Notes: generated by a model from the letters alone, not told the origin. Positions 53,990 to 63,760 are shown, counted from the first letter of the stretch. The stretch: 64,000 nt of DNA from a bacterium HR28 (GCA_002898255.1 BEIE01000003.1:229745-293744); one strand, 5' to 3'. Numbers and translations: made by a program.

Positions 53990-54634
53990 TTACTCCAGCC
54001 GTCGGATGACGAGCAAGAGTTTCCCTTGAATCTCAACGTTGTCGATGGTCGTATAGATGGGCTGCATCGCGGCGTTGGCTGGCTGGAGCCGTACGATGTT
54101 GCCTTCCCGATAGAAGCGTTTGAGCGTCGTCTCTTGCTCGCGCTTCAGCCATGCTGCGACAGTATCGCCGTTCTCCGCGGTCGCTTGACGGCGGAGTACG
54201 ACGATATCACCGTCGTCGATAAGCGCGTCAATCATGGAAAGACCTTTGACGCGCAATGCAAAAAGATCTCGTGTTGCATGTCCCACGAGGCTCGCGCCGA
54301 GCTCCACAAATTCGGTCGCGCTCTCTGTTTCGACTGGCTCGAGAACCGGCAATGGTTGACCTGCAGCAATTGTGCCAATGAGTGGCACGCGGACCACATC
54401 GTCGTGCTTCGTAGTCCGTCGCTCGAGCAGCTCAATGCCGCGCGAAATATTGCGGTTCCGACGGATGAAACGGAGATACTCGAGTACGTTCAGGTTATAA
54501 TCAACAACACTGGTGGACGAGATGCCGAGACCGGCTTGGATCTCGCGCACCGTCGGCGGATAGCCGCGTTCGTCCACGAAGGTTCGGATAAATTCGAGGA
54601 TATCCTGCTGGCGCTTCGTGAGTCGCTTGCCCAT
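53990..54634 (-). CDS. lexA: LexA repressor
   Basis: LexA represses the SOS regulon and cleaves itself with RecA filaments. The 214 residues show the N-terminal winged helix KRLTKRQQDILEFIRTFV, GYPPTVREIQAGLGISST and SVVDYNLNVLEYL. The cleavage site is Ala91-Gly92 in GTIAAGQPLP, and the latent peptidase dyad is Ser133 in KGLSMIDALIDDGD and Lys172 in ETTLKRFYR. ATG 54634. Its promoter contains a LexA-type operator, so it is autoregulated. It diverges from the cvpA-like/mutS2 pair. Confidence 0.95.
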   Translation of the reverse strand: MGKRLTKRQQDILEFIRTFVDERGYPPTVREIQAGLGISSTSVVDYNLNVLEYLRFIRRNRNISRGIELLERRTTKHDDVVRVPLIGTIAAGQPLPVLEPVETESATEFVELGASLVGHATRDLFALRVKGLSMIDALIDDGDIVVLRRQATAENGDTVAAWLKREQETTLKRFYREGNIVRLQPANAAMQPIYTTIDNVEIQGKLLLVIRRLE

Positions 54635-54672
54635 CGGTTCCCGTCGCCTTCCGTCGTCGAACCGTCGGTGCC

Positions 54673-54702
54673 AGTATAGGTGCGAACATCCGTTCGTGTC
54701 AA
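54673..54702 (-). promoter_or_regulatory. lexA promoter with embedded SOS box
   Basis: Minus-strand TTGACA (54702-54697), 18-base spacer, TATACT (54678-54673). The spacer contains CGAACATCCGTTCG (54683-54696), a palindrome of the CGAAC-N4-GTTCG type known as the LexA box of Bacillus and Actinobacteria. Bound LexA would block RNA polymerase directly. Confidence 0.9.
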
Positions 54703-54735
54703 GTGGCGCGGTCGGCGAGATTCTGGAAGAGTTTG

Positions 54736-55293
54736 ATGGCTATCGTTGATCTCTTCGTCTTTACGCTGTTTCTAGCGCTCTACACACTGGCCTTCCTCAG
54801 TGGGATCGGACGGGCGCTTGCTGCCCTTATAACCTGGTTCGGTGTGATGGTGGCAGCGGCATTCTTTACCCGTCCACTCGCGGGGGGACTGCGCGAGCTC
54901 ATACCGGCGATGTCCCGTTGGGCAAGCGAGCTCTTGGCACTCCTGCTGGTCGTCGTTTCGGTCGGGTTGCTCGGCATCTGGGGTAGCATTTGGTCCCTAC
55001 GTGCCGCACCAGTCGCGACATGGCGTTGGCAAGGACGAGGGAGCGGGCCAATCAGTCTCTTGCTGCAGGCGCTACTCGCGATGGTATTTGCTGGTGCGGT
55101 CACGGTGTCAGTCGTCATGATCATGACGAACACCATTGGGCAGCTGCCCCGTGACGCGTTTGGAGTACGACTGCGGTCCGAGATAGAGCGTGCCCGTCTG
55201 GTGCCGCTAATCAGCGACGCGGAACCTTGGGTGCAGCGTGTCGTCATTGACTGGGTGCCGGGAGAACCGCCTTCTCTCCTCGGAGGAGCGTGA
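54736..55293 (+). CDS. CvpA-like membrane protein
   Basis: A 185-residue membrane protein with four predicted helices: VDLFVFTLFLALYTLAFL, ALAALITWFGVMVAAAFF, LLALLLVVVSVGLLGIW and LLLQALLAMVFAGAVTVS. The helix pattern, size and position upstream of mutS2 resemble CvpA (colicin V production family), but no diagnostic motif is certain. ATG 54736 has GGAAGAG upstream. It begins 33 bases from the lexA -35 box, on the other side of the SOS box, so LexA might affect it too. It is followed by mutS2 after 7 bases. Confidence 0.55.
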   Translation: MAIVDLFVFTLFLALYTLAFLSGIGRALAALITWFGVMVAAAFFTRPLAGGLRELIPAMSRWASELLALLLVVVSVGLLGIWGSIWSLRAAPVATWRWQGRGSGPISLLLQALLAMVFAGAVTVSVVMIMTNTIGQLPRDAFGVRLRSEIERARLVPLISDAEPWVQRVVIDWVPGEPPSLLGGA

Positions 55294-55300
55294 GGCGAGT

Positions 55301-57679
55301 ATGACAAGTGATCTGCTACGTCTTCTTGAGTTCGACAAGATACGCTCGATGCTGGCGACCTACTGCCACTACTCGGTCGCTCGTGAGCGAGCCCTCGAGC
55401 TTACGCCGACGGCTGATCCAGAGCAGGTGCGGTATCTCCTCGAAGTGACACGCGAGGCCGTGCGGTTGCTCAGCGAACGTCCTGGCTTTACGGTCGGGGG
55501 ATTTCGTGATCTTCGACCGCTCGTGGAAACAGCTCGACGTGGGGTGGCTCTGGCACCAACGGACCTCCGGACGATCCTGGATACGCTTGAAGCGGCGCAA
55601 GCGCTGCGTCGTCAGTTCGCGAGTTCGGAACGCTGGGCAGAACGGTATCCAGCGCTGGCTGAGTTTGTGGATGCACTGGTCGACTTGCCAGCCCTGCGAA
55701 GCGACCTTGCGCGCAGCATTGGCCCGCGTGGCGAGATCCTGGATACCGCTTCGCCCGAGTTGGCTGCGATTCGACGACAGCTCAAAGAAGCCCACGATCG
55801 GTTACTGGAGCGGCTACGCCGCCTGGTCGCAGAGCGGCAGGACGCAGTGCAGGAGGCGTATATCACGGTACGGGAGGGACGTTATGTGATCCCCGTACGG
55901 GCAGATCGTCGTTCGGCCGTGCCAGGCATTACACACGACGTGTCGGGCAGTGGCCAGACTTTGTTCGTTGAGCCGCTCGAGGTGATCGAACTCAACAATC
56001 GCTGGCGGGAGCTGCAAGCGGCTGAGGCGCATGAGATCGAGCGCATCCTACGAGTGCTGAGTGCTCGTGTCGCGGAGGAGGCGGCGTCCCTACTGCGCAC
56101 GGTAGAAGCAGGTGCGGCGCTCGATCTGGCGCTGGCAAAGGCGAGGTTCGCCTTGGACCTGGATGCGAGTGAACCAGAGCTCTTGCAAGCAACAGAGCCC
56201 GCCAACGCCACTGGGCACCCGCGACTGCGCATCCGTTTGCGGCGGGCGCGTCATCCGTTGCTTGATCAGCGGACGGCGGTTCCGATCGACATAGAGCTCG
56301 GCGAGCGCTATCGGATCCTGGTCATCACTGGGCCAAATGCTGGTGGGAAGACGGTCGCTCTCAAGACGGTCGGGCTGCTCGTACTTATGGCGCAGGCGGG
56401 TCTCTTCATTCCAGCGGCGCCAGGAAGCGGACTGAGTGTCTTCCCGGCAATCTTTGTCGATATTGGTGACGAGCAGAGTATCGAGCAGAACCTCTCGACC
56501 TTCTCGTCGCATTTACGGCGTATCGTGGCGACGTTGAAACAGGCTGATGCGTCAAGTCTCGTCTTGTTAGACGAACTGGCGGCCGGGACGGATCCACAGG
56601 AAGGAGCCGCGCTTGCTCGCGCGATCCTAGAGCGCCTCCTTGCGATCGGGGTGCTCGGTGTTGTGACAACACACTATCCAGAACTCAAGGCGTTTGCAGC
56701 AGGGACACCAGGGCTGGAAAACGCGAGTGTCGAGTTCGATCCCGTCACGTTGACACCAACCTATCGCCTGATCATCGGGCTTCCTGGGCGTTCCCATGCA
56801 CTCCAGATTGCTCATCGGCTCGGTTTGCCGGAGACGGTCATCGAGCGAGCGCGCGAGCTGCTCGGTGCAGGAAGTCCACAGCTTGATCTCTTGATCGCTG
56901 AGATTCAGCGGCGGCTCGCAGAGGCTGGGGCGCAAGCGGCAGCAGCGGCCCGTGCTCGTCAGGAGGCTGAGGCGCTTCGCAAGGAGGCTGAACGGCTTCT
57001 GGCCGAAGCAGAACTCGAAAAGCAGCAGGCACTGACTGCAGCGCGCGCTGAAGTGGAGAGCGAACTTCGTCGGGCTCGTGAGCTCGTACGGAAGCTTGAG
57101 CGGCTGGCTGAATCACCGACGTATCCTCCGCCGCAAGTTGTCGAGTCCAGTCTCCGCGCGCTCGAGGAGGCGCGACGACGCGTCCGGAGCTTCGGTGCTA
57201 GCCGAAATGGCCCCTCGGGTCCAGCTGTAGCCGTCGGTGATCGAGTTGAGATCCCTACTCTAGGGCTTGAGGGTGAGGTGGTCGAGGTTATTGCCGAAAG
57301 TGATGAGGTCGAGGTCCGGGTGGGACAATTCCGCGTTCGGCAACCGCTGTCAGCGGTGCGGCGCCTTGGAGCGCGTCCTGTTGAGGCGACATGGCAACCT
57401 CCGTATACGGTAGTCACACAGACAACACCGACGGTGGAACCGGAACTCCATCTTCGCGGACTGCATGTAGAAGAGGCATTGGTACGGCTCGATCGATACC
57501 TGGATCGGGCAGTGCGGGCTGGACTTCCGTGGGTGCGGATTGTGCATGGCAAAGGAACTGGCGCGCTACGGCAGGCGGTACATGACTTCCTTCGGAATCA
57601 TCCGTTGGTCGAGCGCTGGGAACTTGCTGGACCTTACGAAGGGGGTCATGGGGTAACGGTGGTTTATCTTCGAGGGTAG
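55301..57679 (+). CDS. mutS2: MutS2 endonuclease/ATPase with Smr domain
   Basis: MutS2 (792 residues) suppresses homologous recombination and, in Bacillus, splits collided ribosomes. The N-terminal core starts LRLLEFDKIRSML and includes VREGRYVIPVRADRRSAVPG, DVSGSGQTLFVEPLEVIELNN. The ABC ATPase has Walker A ITGPNAGGKTVALKTVG, signature STFSSHLRRI and Walker B SLVLLDELAAGTDPQEGAAL. A long coiled coil (Ala/Glu/Arg-rich, ~540-610) follows. The C-terminal Smr nuclease domain has LHLRGLHVEEALVRLDRYL, VRIVHGKGTGALRQAVHDFL. ATG 55301 has SD GGAGGA at a longer spacing. Confidence 0.95.
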   Translation: MTSDLLRLLEFDKIRSMLATYCHYSVARERALELTPTADPEQVRYLLEVTREAVRLLSERPGFTVGGFRDLRPLVETARRGVALAPTDLRTILDTLEAAQALRRQFASSERWAERYPALAEFVDALVDLPALRSDLARSIGPRGEILDTASPELAAIRRQLKEAHDRLLERLRRLVAERQDAVQEAYITVREGRYVIPVRADRRSAVPGITHDVSGSGQTLFVEPLEVIELNNRWRELQAAEAHEIERILRVLSARVAEEAASLLRTVEAGAALDLALAKARFALDLDASEPELLQATEPANATGHPRLRIRLRRARHPLLDQRTAVPIDIELGERYRILVITGPNAGGKTVALKTVGLLVLMAQAGLFIPAAPGSGLSVFPAIFVDIGDEQSIEQNLSTFSSHLRRIVATLKQADASSLVLLDELAAGTDPQEGAALARAILERLLAIGVLGVVTTHYPELKAFAAGTPGLENASVEFDPVTLTPTYRLIIGLPGRSHALQIAHRLGLPETVIERARELLGAGSPQLDLLIAEIQRRLAEAGAQAAAAARARQEAEALRKEAERLLAEAELEKQQALTAARAEVESELRRARELVRKLERLAESPTYPPPQVVESSLRALEEARRRVRSFGASRNGPSGPAVAVGDRVEIPTLGLEGEVVEVIAESDEVEVRVGQFRVRQPLSAVRRLGARPVEATWQPPYTVVTQTTPTVEPELHLRGLHVEEALVRLDRYLDRAVRAGLPWVRIVHGKGTGALRQAVHDFLRNHPLVERWELAGPYEGGHGVTVVYLRG

Positions 57680-57687
57680 GGAGCAGC

Positions 57688-57924
57688 GTGGCGACATCAC
57701 GCGGAGATGATGAGCTTGTCGAGCTCGCGGTGGCCCCGAACGAGGTGGTAGCCGCGCTCTGGCGCGGTGTGCTGGAAGAGGCGGGTATTCCGGTCCTTGT
57801 CAAGGTGCTCGGGCTTGGCCACGCGTATTGGTCGACATTTGCGGCCGAGCATGCGCTCTACGTTCGGCGGCGAGACAGTGCCCGTGCTCGGGAGCTCTTG
57901 GAAGCATTAGAGACGGAACCTTGA
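57688..57924 (+). CDS. Small DUF2007-like protein
   Basis: A 78-residue protein with ELVELAVAPNEVVAALWRGVLEEAGIPVLVK (in pieces: APNEVVAALWRGVLEEAGIP) and YVRRRDSARARELLEALE. The pattern of helix, short strand and helix resembles DUF2007 'putative signal transducing' proteins. Start GTG 57688 with GGGAGC, 8 bases after the mutS2 stop, so it is probably cotranscribed. Function unknown. Confidence 0.65.
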   Translation: MATSRGDDELVELAVAPNEVVAALWRGVLEEAGIPVLVKVLGLGHAYWSTFAAEHALYVRRRDSARARELLEALETEP

Positions 57925-57935
57925 GAACCCCTCGG

Positions 57936-60900
57936 TTACCGCGCAGATGCAGAGGCAGGAGCCGCTGGCGCGCCGAGGAGAACCGTAGCGCGTCGTGTTT
58001 CGATTTCTTGCAAGACGCGTTGGATAGCGTCCCAAAGCGTGCACGCCAAGCGCGATGTCACAAGCCGTACTTGGTTCGGGGTGACATAGACCCCTGGCCC
58101 GATCATTCGTCGCAAGCGTTCGGGATCAAGCCGGGTTCCTACTACTGGTCGGATAAACACTTCGCCGTCGCGCTCCACGATCGACGCTAGTCCGAGGCGG
58201 TTGGCCCAGAGACGAAGGTGGGCAAGATCAACAAGGCGCTGGACTGATTCCGGAAGCGGACCAAAGCGATCGCGGAGTTCGAGAACCAGATCGTCAAGCT
58301 GTGCGGTCGTGCGGATCGCCGCGAAACGCTGGTAGAGACTCATACGGACCGCCTCATCACCACAGTAGTCGGTCGGAATTGTCGCCTCGACCGGCAGATC
58401 GACTGTCACGCTGGGCGCGTCTTCGATCGGCCGGCCCTCACGAACCTCCTGGACAGCGCGCGCCAGGAGCTGCGTATAGAGTTCGAGCCCGACCGCAGCG
58501 ATGTGTCCACTCTGTTCGGGACCGAGAATGTTACCAGCGCCTCGGATCTCGAGATCGCGAAGGGCGATCTGCAGCCCAGCGCCCAGTTCGGTCGCTTCCT
58601 GGATCGCCTCCAGACGTGCCTGAGCCTCGCTGGAGAGAGGCCGGCGATCATCGTAGAGGAGGTAAGCATAGGCTCGCTGGTGGCGACGTCCTACTCGACC
58701 TCGGAGCTGATAAAGCTGTGTCAGGCCTAACTGGTGTGCTTGGTCAATGATAATTGTGTTAACCGAGGGAATATCGACACCGGACTCGATGATCGCAGTG
58801 CACACTAGGACGTCGAATTCTCGTTCGATGAACGCTAAGATAATCCGTTCCAGTTCAGCTTCCGGCATTTGCCCGTGCGCGACAGCGAACCGAGCCTCGG
58901 GAACAAGTGCTCGGAGCCGGTCCGCAAACGCGTTGATAGATTGCACCCGGTTGTGGACTACATAGACCTGTCCGCCACGCGCGAGCTCGCGCAAGATCGC
59001 TTCCCGGATGATGGCATCGCGAGCAGGTGTGACAAAGGTACGCACCGGTGTGCGCTCGATCGGCGGTGTCGCGATGATGGAGAGGTCTCGCACTCCCGAG
59101 AGGGCGAGATACAGGGTGCGGGGAATCGGCGTCGCTGTCATGGTCAGCACATCGACGTTCGTGCGCAAGCGCTTGAAGTGCTCCTTCTGTGCGACGCCGA
59201 AACGATGTTCCTCATCGATGATGACGAGCCCGAGGCGCTTGAACTCAACATCACGTTGGAGCAGGCGATGTGTGCCAATAACGATATCTACTGAGCCCGT
59301 GCGGAGACCGGCTATGATCTCTCGTTGCTCGGCCTTCGTGCACAGACGGGAGAGCATTTCCACTCGAACCGGATACGGTGCAAGACGTTCGCGGAAGGTG
59401 TTGTAGTGCTGCAGAGCAAGCACCGTCGTCGGCACGAGGATCGCTACTTGGTATCCATTGTTTACCGCCTTGAATGCCGCGCGAAGTGCCACTTCGGTCT
59501 TGCCAAATCCGACATCGCCACAGAGTAGCCGGTCCATCGGGCGTGGGCGCTCCATATCCGCTTTGACTTCTTGGATTGCTCGCCACTGGTCTGGCGTTTC
59601 CTCGTACGGGAACGATTCCTCGAGTTCTCGATCCCATGCCGTATCTGGACCGAACGCGATACCAGATGTCGCCTCGCGCGCTGCGTAGAGCTGGAGCAGT
59701 TCGAATGCGAGCTCGCGCACAGCCTCGTGGACGCGCCGTTTCACGCGTGCCCACTCTGGAGATCCGAGGCGCGTCAACTTCGGCTCAACATCAAACGCCT
59801 CGTAGAGTGTGATCCGATCCAGCTGGTCGACTGGAAGATAGAGCCGATCGTTGTCGGCGTATTCCAAGAGAAGATACTCGCGATGGACACCGTTAATAAC
59901 CAGACTGACTAACCCGCCGTATCGGGCGATCCCGTGGTCAACGTGAACGACGTACACGCCAGGGGTGAGTTTGCTCAGGAGGTCAGTCGAGGTCGGACGG
60001 TGACCGCGACGGCGCGGGCTCGGCAGGCGGGTGAGCCCATACAGTTCACGATCGGTCAGGATCAACACCTTCGCCTCTCGGTGTGCCCATCCACCCGGCA
60101 AGCGACCACGGGCAACGGTAACGGCCGCGTCCGACACTTCAGGACGTGAGGTTAGTGCCCATTCGGTCAGCCGTTGGAGAATTCGGTCGGGTTGTTCCGT
60201 CACGATGCCGATCGTATAGCCCTCCGCACGATATGGCTCCAGGAGGGCTGGAAGCGTGTCAAGGCGACCAGTGACGGTTGGAACTCCTGTGGTAAAGCCA
60301 AGATCCGATGACTCAGCAGAACATCCGCTGGGTTCACTGGTCGCACCAAGCCAAAGGACAGGGCGATCGGCGAGCGCGCGCAGGATCAACGCCGAGGCGT
60401 GGTATGGGTGGGGCAGGCCACGAGGAAGTTCGCCACTCAGCTCGCTGGTGTCACGGAATTCCTCGGCTTGTCGCTCGAACTGCTCGAGTGCGAGCTGTAC
60501 TGCACCAGGATCAAGGATGACGACCGGCCGGTCTGGGGCGTGGTAGTCGAGAATTGTTGCGGCATCAGAGAGAAGAAATGGGAGGGCGAACTCCGGGGGT
60601 GGTACAAGTTCCCCGCGCTCGAGTCGGTCGAGTAGACGTGTCCATTCTGCTAGGACCTCCGGGCGGAGGGAGCGTGTGTCAACTTCTCGGAGCTTTGCAG
60701 CTGCCAGGCGGTAGGTGCTGATTGGTACATCGCTGATGGGCAGGACCGTGATCGTTTCCAGTCGGTCCGTGGTGCGTTGCGTGGCGGGATCGAAACGACG
60801 AATGGCTTCGATCTCGTCACCAAAGAACTCGACACGGATTGCGGCCTCACTACCAGGAGGCCAAAAATCGATGATGCCGCCGCGCCGACTGAATGAGGCC

Positions 60901-61445
60901 GGATGTTGCACGAGCGGAGCCGCAGCGTAACCGCTTTCGGTGAGAAACTCCAGCAGCAGCATTGGTCGGAGCTCTCGACCGACCTTTAGTGTCAGGCTAC
61001 GAGCGTCTACGGTTGCTGGTCTAGGAAGAAGCTGGGTGAGGCCACGGGCAGGAACGATGAATACCCCTGACGTCGCGTTACGTAGCTGGGCAAGGAACCA
61101 GGTACGGTCAGCGGCAAGCGAACGATCTTGGGTGAAGATATCGTAGGGGAGCGTCTCCGGAGCCTGCCAAGAGATGACGGGGAACTCCGGAAGAAGCTGA
61201 GCGATGGCATACGCTAGATCGTCCGCATGATTTTGCCGCGGGACGACGACGAGAAGAGGCTCGCCGCTGCGCAAGGCCAATGCTGCGATGAGCGCTGGCC
61301 GAGCTGCAGGGGGGACCGCATCAGCTACCACGCACCGGCGCACCCGCAAGGTGGAAGTAAGGCTGACTATGGAAGGAGCAGAGATTAGCTTCCCAAGGAC
61401 GTCGGTCTGGATCATCTCGGCAATCGACAGTGCGTTGTAGGACAA
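57936..61445 (-). CDS. mfd: Transcription-repair coupling factor
   Basis: Mfd removes RNA polymerase stalled at lesions and recruits UvrA. The 1169 residues have the UvrB-like N-terminal part ([50 protein letters not shown], read in pieces). The RNAP-binding domain has [20 protein letters not shown] and [19 protein letters not shown]. The RecG-like translocase has Walker [44 protein letters not shown] and [15 protein letters not shown]. The C-terminal TRCF domain closes the protein. It starts at TTG 61445 by purine-rich upstream sequence; ATG 61415 is an alternative. Confidence 0.95.
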   Translation of the reverse strand: MSYNALSIAEMIQTDVLGKLISAPSIVSLTSTLRVRRCVVADAVPPAARPALIAALALRSGEPLLVVVPRQNHADDLAYAIAQLLPEFPVISWQAPETLPYDIFTQDRSLAADRTWFLAQLRNATSGVFIVPARGLTQLLPRPATVDARSLTLKVGRELRPMLLLEFLTESGYAAAPLVQHPASFSRRGGIIDFWPPGSEAAIRVEFFGDEIEAIRRFDPATQRTTDRLETITVLPISDVPISTYRLAAAKLREVDTRSLRPEVLAEWTRLLDRLERGELVPPPEFALPFLLSDAATILDYHAPDRPVVILDPGAVQLALEQFERQAEEFRDTSELSGELPRGLPHPYHASALILRALADRPVLWLGATSEPSGCSAESSDLGFTTGVPTVTGRLDTLPALLEPYRAEGYTIGIVTEQPDRILQRLTEWALTSRPEVSDAAVTVARGRLPGGWAHREAKVLILTDRELYGLTRLPSPRRRGHRPTSTDLLSKLTPGVYVVHVDHGIARYGGLVSLVINGVHREYLLLEYADNDRLYLPVDQLDRITLYEAFDVEPKLTRLGSPEWARVKRRVHEAVRELAFELLQLYAAREATSGIAFGPDTAWDRELEESFPYEETPDQWRAIQEVKADMERPRPMDRLLCGDVGFGKTEVALRAAFKAVNNGYQVAILVPTTVLALQHYNTFRERLAPYPVRVEMLSRLCTKAEQREIIAGLRTGSVDIVIGTHRLLQRDVEFKRLGLVIIDEEHRFGVAQKEHFKRLRTNVDVLTMTATPIPRTLYLALSGVRDLSIIATPPIERTPVRTFVTPARDAIIREAILRELARGGQVYVVHNRVQSINAFADRLRALVPEARFAVAHGQMPEAELERIILAFIEREFDVLVCTAIIESGVDIPSVNTIIIDQAHQLGLTQLYQLRGRVGRRHQRAYAYLLYDDRRPLSSEAQARLEAIQEATELGAGLQIALRDLEIRGAGNILGPEQSGHIAAVGLELYTQLLARAVQEVREGRPIEDAPSVTVDLPVEATIPTDYCGDEAVRMSLYQRFAAIRTTAQLDDLVLELRDRFGPLPESVQRLVDLAHLRLWANRLGLASIVERDGEVFIRPVVGTRLDPERLRRMIGPGVYVTPNQVRLVTSRLACTLWDAIQRVLQEIETRRATVLLGAPAAPASASAR

Positions 61446-61453
61446 TACCGAAC

Positions 61454-61480
61454 ACCCCGCCCCGCATCACGGGGAGGGGT
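61454..61480. other. Hairpin upstream of mfd
   Basis: ACCCCGCCCCG (61454-61464) and CGGGGAGGGGT (61470-61480) form an 11-bp stem with one mismatch and a 5-base loop. On the minus strand it lies just before the mfd TTG start with TTTTT on its 5' side, so it is not a terminator in that direction. It could hide the mfd ribosome site. Confidence 0.4.
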
Positions 61481-61526
61481 AAAAAGGGATACCATCCAAC
61501 GATACCACATTGAGGATAGGGTGAAG

Positions 61527-62129
61527 ATGCGATTCCGCGACATGCCGGCGCGTTTTGGCCTTTTGGTTGGGGCGGCGCTGGGTATGCTGATCGGGTTCAA
61601 TATTGCGCGTCACTGGTCTTCTGAGGAGGACCTCATTCTTCGCATCGAGCCGATATCGACCCCGTCGGTCATCATCGTCTATGTGACCGGAGCGGTTGAG
61701 CGACCCGGACTCTACACCGTGCCGAGCGATGCAAGGGTGGCCCAAGCCGTTGAGCTAGCTGGTCCACGTGTCGAGGCGGATCTCGCGAAGATTCCGATGG
61801 CCGAGCGCTTGCGGGACGGGCAGACGGTGGAGGTGCCGGTCCGACAACGGCCCGATGTGCAAGTGACACCGGGTGCCACAGGTGAGGGTATGCCGAGCCA
61901 GGCTGGCCCTGTTCCTCAAGAAGAGAAGATAGACGTGAACCGTGCCACCGTCGCGGAGCTGGAGCGCTTGCCAGGGGTAGGGCCAGCGCTCGCCCAGCGT
62001 ATCGTGGCGTACCGCGAAGAACATGGACCGTTTCGATCGATTGAGGAGCTCGCCGAGGTGCCCGGAATCTCCGCACGAATGGTTGCCGAATGGGCCGACC
62101 TGGTCACAGTCGGGAGCTCTACCGAATGA
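61527..62129 (+). CDS. comEA: ComEA-like DNA-binding competence protein
   Basis: A membrane-anchored DNA receptor for natural transformation (200 residues). An N-terminal anchor (FGLLVGAALGMLIGFNIAR, ~10-28) precedes a SLBB domain (IIVYVTGAVERPGLYTVP, VAQAVELAGPR). A linker follows, then the helix-hairpin-helix pair: IDVNRATVAELERLPGVGPA and IVAYREEHGPFRSIEELAEV-PGIS. ATG 61527 lies 6 bases after AGGG. Its stop overlaps the comEC start (ATGA). Confidence 0.9.
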   Translation: MRFRDMPARFGLLVGAALGMLIGFNIARHWSSEEDLILRIEPISTPSVIIVYVTGAVERPGLYTVPSDARVAQAVELAGPRVEADLAKIPMAERLRDGQTVEVPVRQRPDVQVTPGATGEGMPSQAGPVPQEEKIDVNRATVAELERLPGVGPALAQRIVAYREEHGPFRSIEELAEVPGISARMVAEWADLVTVGSSTE

Positions 62130-63469
62130 CCGGTGCGTGGCTCGGACTCGGCTTCGTGCTCGGCGTCTTAGCGGACCAAAGCAATCCGCTCAAGTCCCTC
62201 GTCTTCGTGATCAGCCTGGTGATGAGTTGCTGGCTGATCGGGCGCCACGGCTGGCATCTGGTTCGCATTGTTGGTGTTCTCCTTGTCGGTTTCGTGTTCG
62301 GGGTTGTTCGCTATCAAGTACTTCCCGTTCCGCCAGCGGAAGGGACAAGCGCGAGTGGAGTGGTGCTCACTGTGGCTGGCGATGGCTCCGAAACACTGGA
62401 GGTCGTCATTCTCCGTGATGATGGGCAGCTTGTGGGCCTTACTGTGAACGATCCCATAGCGGTGCAGGTTGGTGAACGTGTTGTCTGGGAGGGAGTCTAT
62501 CGTCCGGGGCGGAGCACTGTCGCTGGAGTAGAGGTCGCCGGGCAGTACGAGATTCAGTCCTTCGACGCCGAGCAGGAACGAGCTCTTTGGCCTCTCTTGG
62601 CGTTGCGCAACTGGGTACGGCAAGCCGTTCTCCGTGTGGTGCCGGAACCAAGCGGCTCCCTTGCCTTAGGGGTCATGACTGGCGACGACCGTGGGCTGGC
62701 GGGACCGACCCGAGACGTGCTTCGTCGGTCAGGGCTATCACACCTCACCGCCGTAAGCGGCTGGAACGTCGCCGTTGTCACGGCGGTGATAGAAGGGTTC
62801 CTTGCTCGGCTTAGTCCCTGGTGGTGGCTGCGTTGGGCTGGTACCGGGACGGCAGTCTGGGGTTATGCAGCACTGACAGGACTAGAGCCGCCGGTCCAAC
62901 GAGCAGCCACGATGGCGACACTTTATCTTCTTGCGCGCTGGCGCGGCTGGCCGCGGGAGCCGATTTCGGCGCTAGGCTGGGCAGTCGTGGGATTGTTGTT
63001 CGTTCGTCCGGAATTGGCGCGCTCACTGGCTTTCCAGCTCTCAGCGATTGCGACGGCTACGCTGAGTGCGATGCGACTCGGTGAGGCAAAGGAGAGGCAG
63101 TGGAAGGAGTTCCTACTCGTCCCGGTCGCGGTGCAACTTGCCGTAACGCCGCTTCTCCTGTTGCGCTTCGGAACATTCTCACTCATTGCACCGCTCGCGA
63201 ATGCGCTGGTGGAGCCCGTCATGCCATGGTTGTTGGTCGCCGGGCTGCTGGCGCTTTTGGCAGCGTTGATGGGTTCGCTGGGTATAGTGTTAGCCTTTCC
63301 GGCGTGGGCTTTGGGTCGATGGATTGTGTTGGTTGCTGAGTGGTTACTGCGAATTCCCGGAGTGAGTGGGGTGATGATCGAACCCCCGGTATGGATCGTC
63401 GTATGGCTGTATGTACTTGCTGCTGGCTCGTGGCTCGCGTGGATTGACAGGGGCAGAAGTGACACGTAA
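62126..63469 (+). CDS. comEC: ComEC/Rec2-family competence channel, short form
   Basis: ComEC forms the inner-membrane DNA uptake channel. The 447 residues include N-terminal helices (LGLGFVLGVLAD, VLLVGFVFGVVRYQVLP) and an extracytoplasmic OB-like region. The Competence domain has LALGVMTGDDRGLAGPTRDV, LRRSGLSHLTAVSGWNVAVV and YAALTGLEPPVQRAATMATL. The protein ends after the helices, with no metallo-beta-lactamase domain, which is usually present in longer ComEC. It starts in the comEA stop (ATGA). Its stop codon is inside the promoter of the downstream tRNA genes. Confidence 0.9.
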   Translation: MTGAWLGLGFVLGVLADQSNPLKSLVFVISLVMSCWLIGRHGWHLVRIVGVLLVGFVFGVVRYQVLPVPPAEGTSASGVVLTVAGDGSETLEVVILRDDGQLVGLTVNDPIAVQVGERVVWEGVYRPGRSTVAGVEVAGQYEIQSFDAEQERALWPLLALRNWVRQAVLRVVPEPSGSLALGVMTGDDRGLAGPTRDVLRRSGLSHLTAVSGWNVAVVTAVIEGFLARLSPWWWLRWAGTGTAVWGYAALTGLEPPVQRAATMATLYLLARWRGWPREPISALGWAVVGLLFVRPELARSLAFQLSAIATATLSAMRLGEAKERQWKEFLLVPVAVQLAVTPLLLLRFGTFSLIAPLANALVEPVMPWLLVAGLLALLAALMGSLGIVLAFPAWALGRWIVLVAEWLLRIPGVSGVMIEPPVWIVVWLYVLAAGSWLAWIDRGRSDT

Positions 63470-63472
63470 AAT
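63444..63472 (+). promoter_or_regulatory. Promoter of the tRNA-Thr/tRNA-Tyr/tuf unit
   Basis: TTGACA (63444-63449), exactly 17 bases, TAAAAT (63467-63472). It overlaps the last codons and the stop of comEC. Transcription should begin near 63479, ~22 bases before tRNA-Thr. Confidence 0.85.
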
Positions 63473-63500
63473 TGCGGCTGGTACCGGCGCGGTGGCGCAA

Positions 63501-63573
63501 GCCGGTGTAGCTCAATTGGCAGAGCAGCGGTTTTGTAAACCGCGGGTTGTGGGTTCGAGTCCCACCATCGGCT
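63501..63573 (+). tRNA. tRNA-Thr (anticodon TGT)
   Basis: A full cloverleaf: acceptor GCCGGTG with CATCGGC (one G-U), D arm GCTC...GAGC, anticodon stem GCGGT/ACCGC with loop TTTGTAA (anticodon TGT), and T arm GTGGG-TTCGAGT-CCCAC. The 3' CCA is not encoded. Confidence 0.96.
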
Positions 63574-63588
63574 CTACCGGAGTGCAGT

Positions 63589-63669
63589 GGGGGGATGCCC
63601 GAGTGGCCAAAGGGGCCTGGCTGTAAACTAGGTGCGTAAGCTGCGGGGGTTCGAATCCCTCTCCCCCCA
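63589..63669 (+). tRNA. tRNA-Tyr (anticodon GTA)
   Basis: A class II tRNA with a long variable arm (near TGCGTAAGCTGC). Acceptor GGGGGGA with TCCCCCC, anticodon stem CCTGG/CTAGG with loop CTGTAAA (anticodon GTA), T arm GGGGG-TTCGAAT-CCCTC. CCA is not encoded. It lies 15 bases after tRNA-Thr. Confidence 0.96.
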
Positions 63670-63693
63670 CCCAAAGCCGCGTTTGCGCGGATG

Positions 63694-63722
63694 GGCCCAC
63701 GACGTCGAGGCGTGGGCTCTTT
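63694..63722 (+). terminator. Hairpin between tRNA-Tyr and tuf
   Basis: A 7-bp stem (GCCCACG 63695-63701 with CGTGGGC 63711-63717) is followed by TCTTT. It may terminate part of the tRNA transcripts, with the rest reading into tuf. Confidence 0.55.
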
Positions 63723-63760
63723 GGTGTGAAGGGCTGTACGAGGCGAGGAGGGGCCAGAGG

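Noticed and set aside
61454..61480. Terminator between mfd and comEA
   Set aside because: The T run is on the wrong side for the minus strand, and on the plus strand the hairpin is followed by A's.
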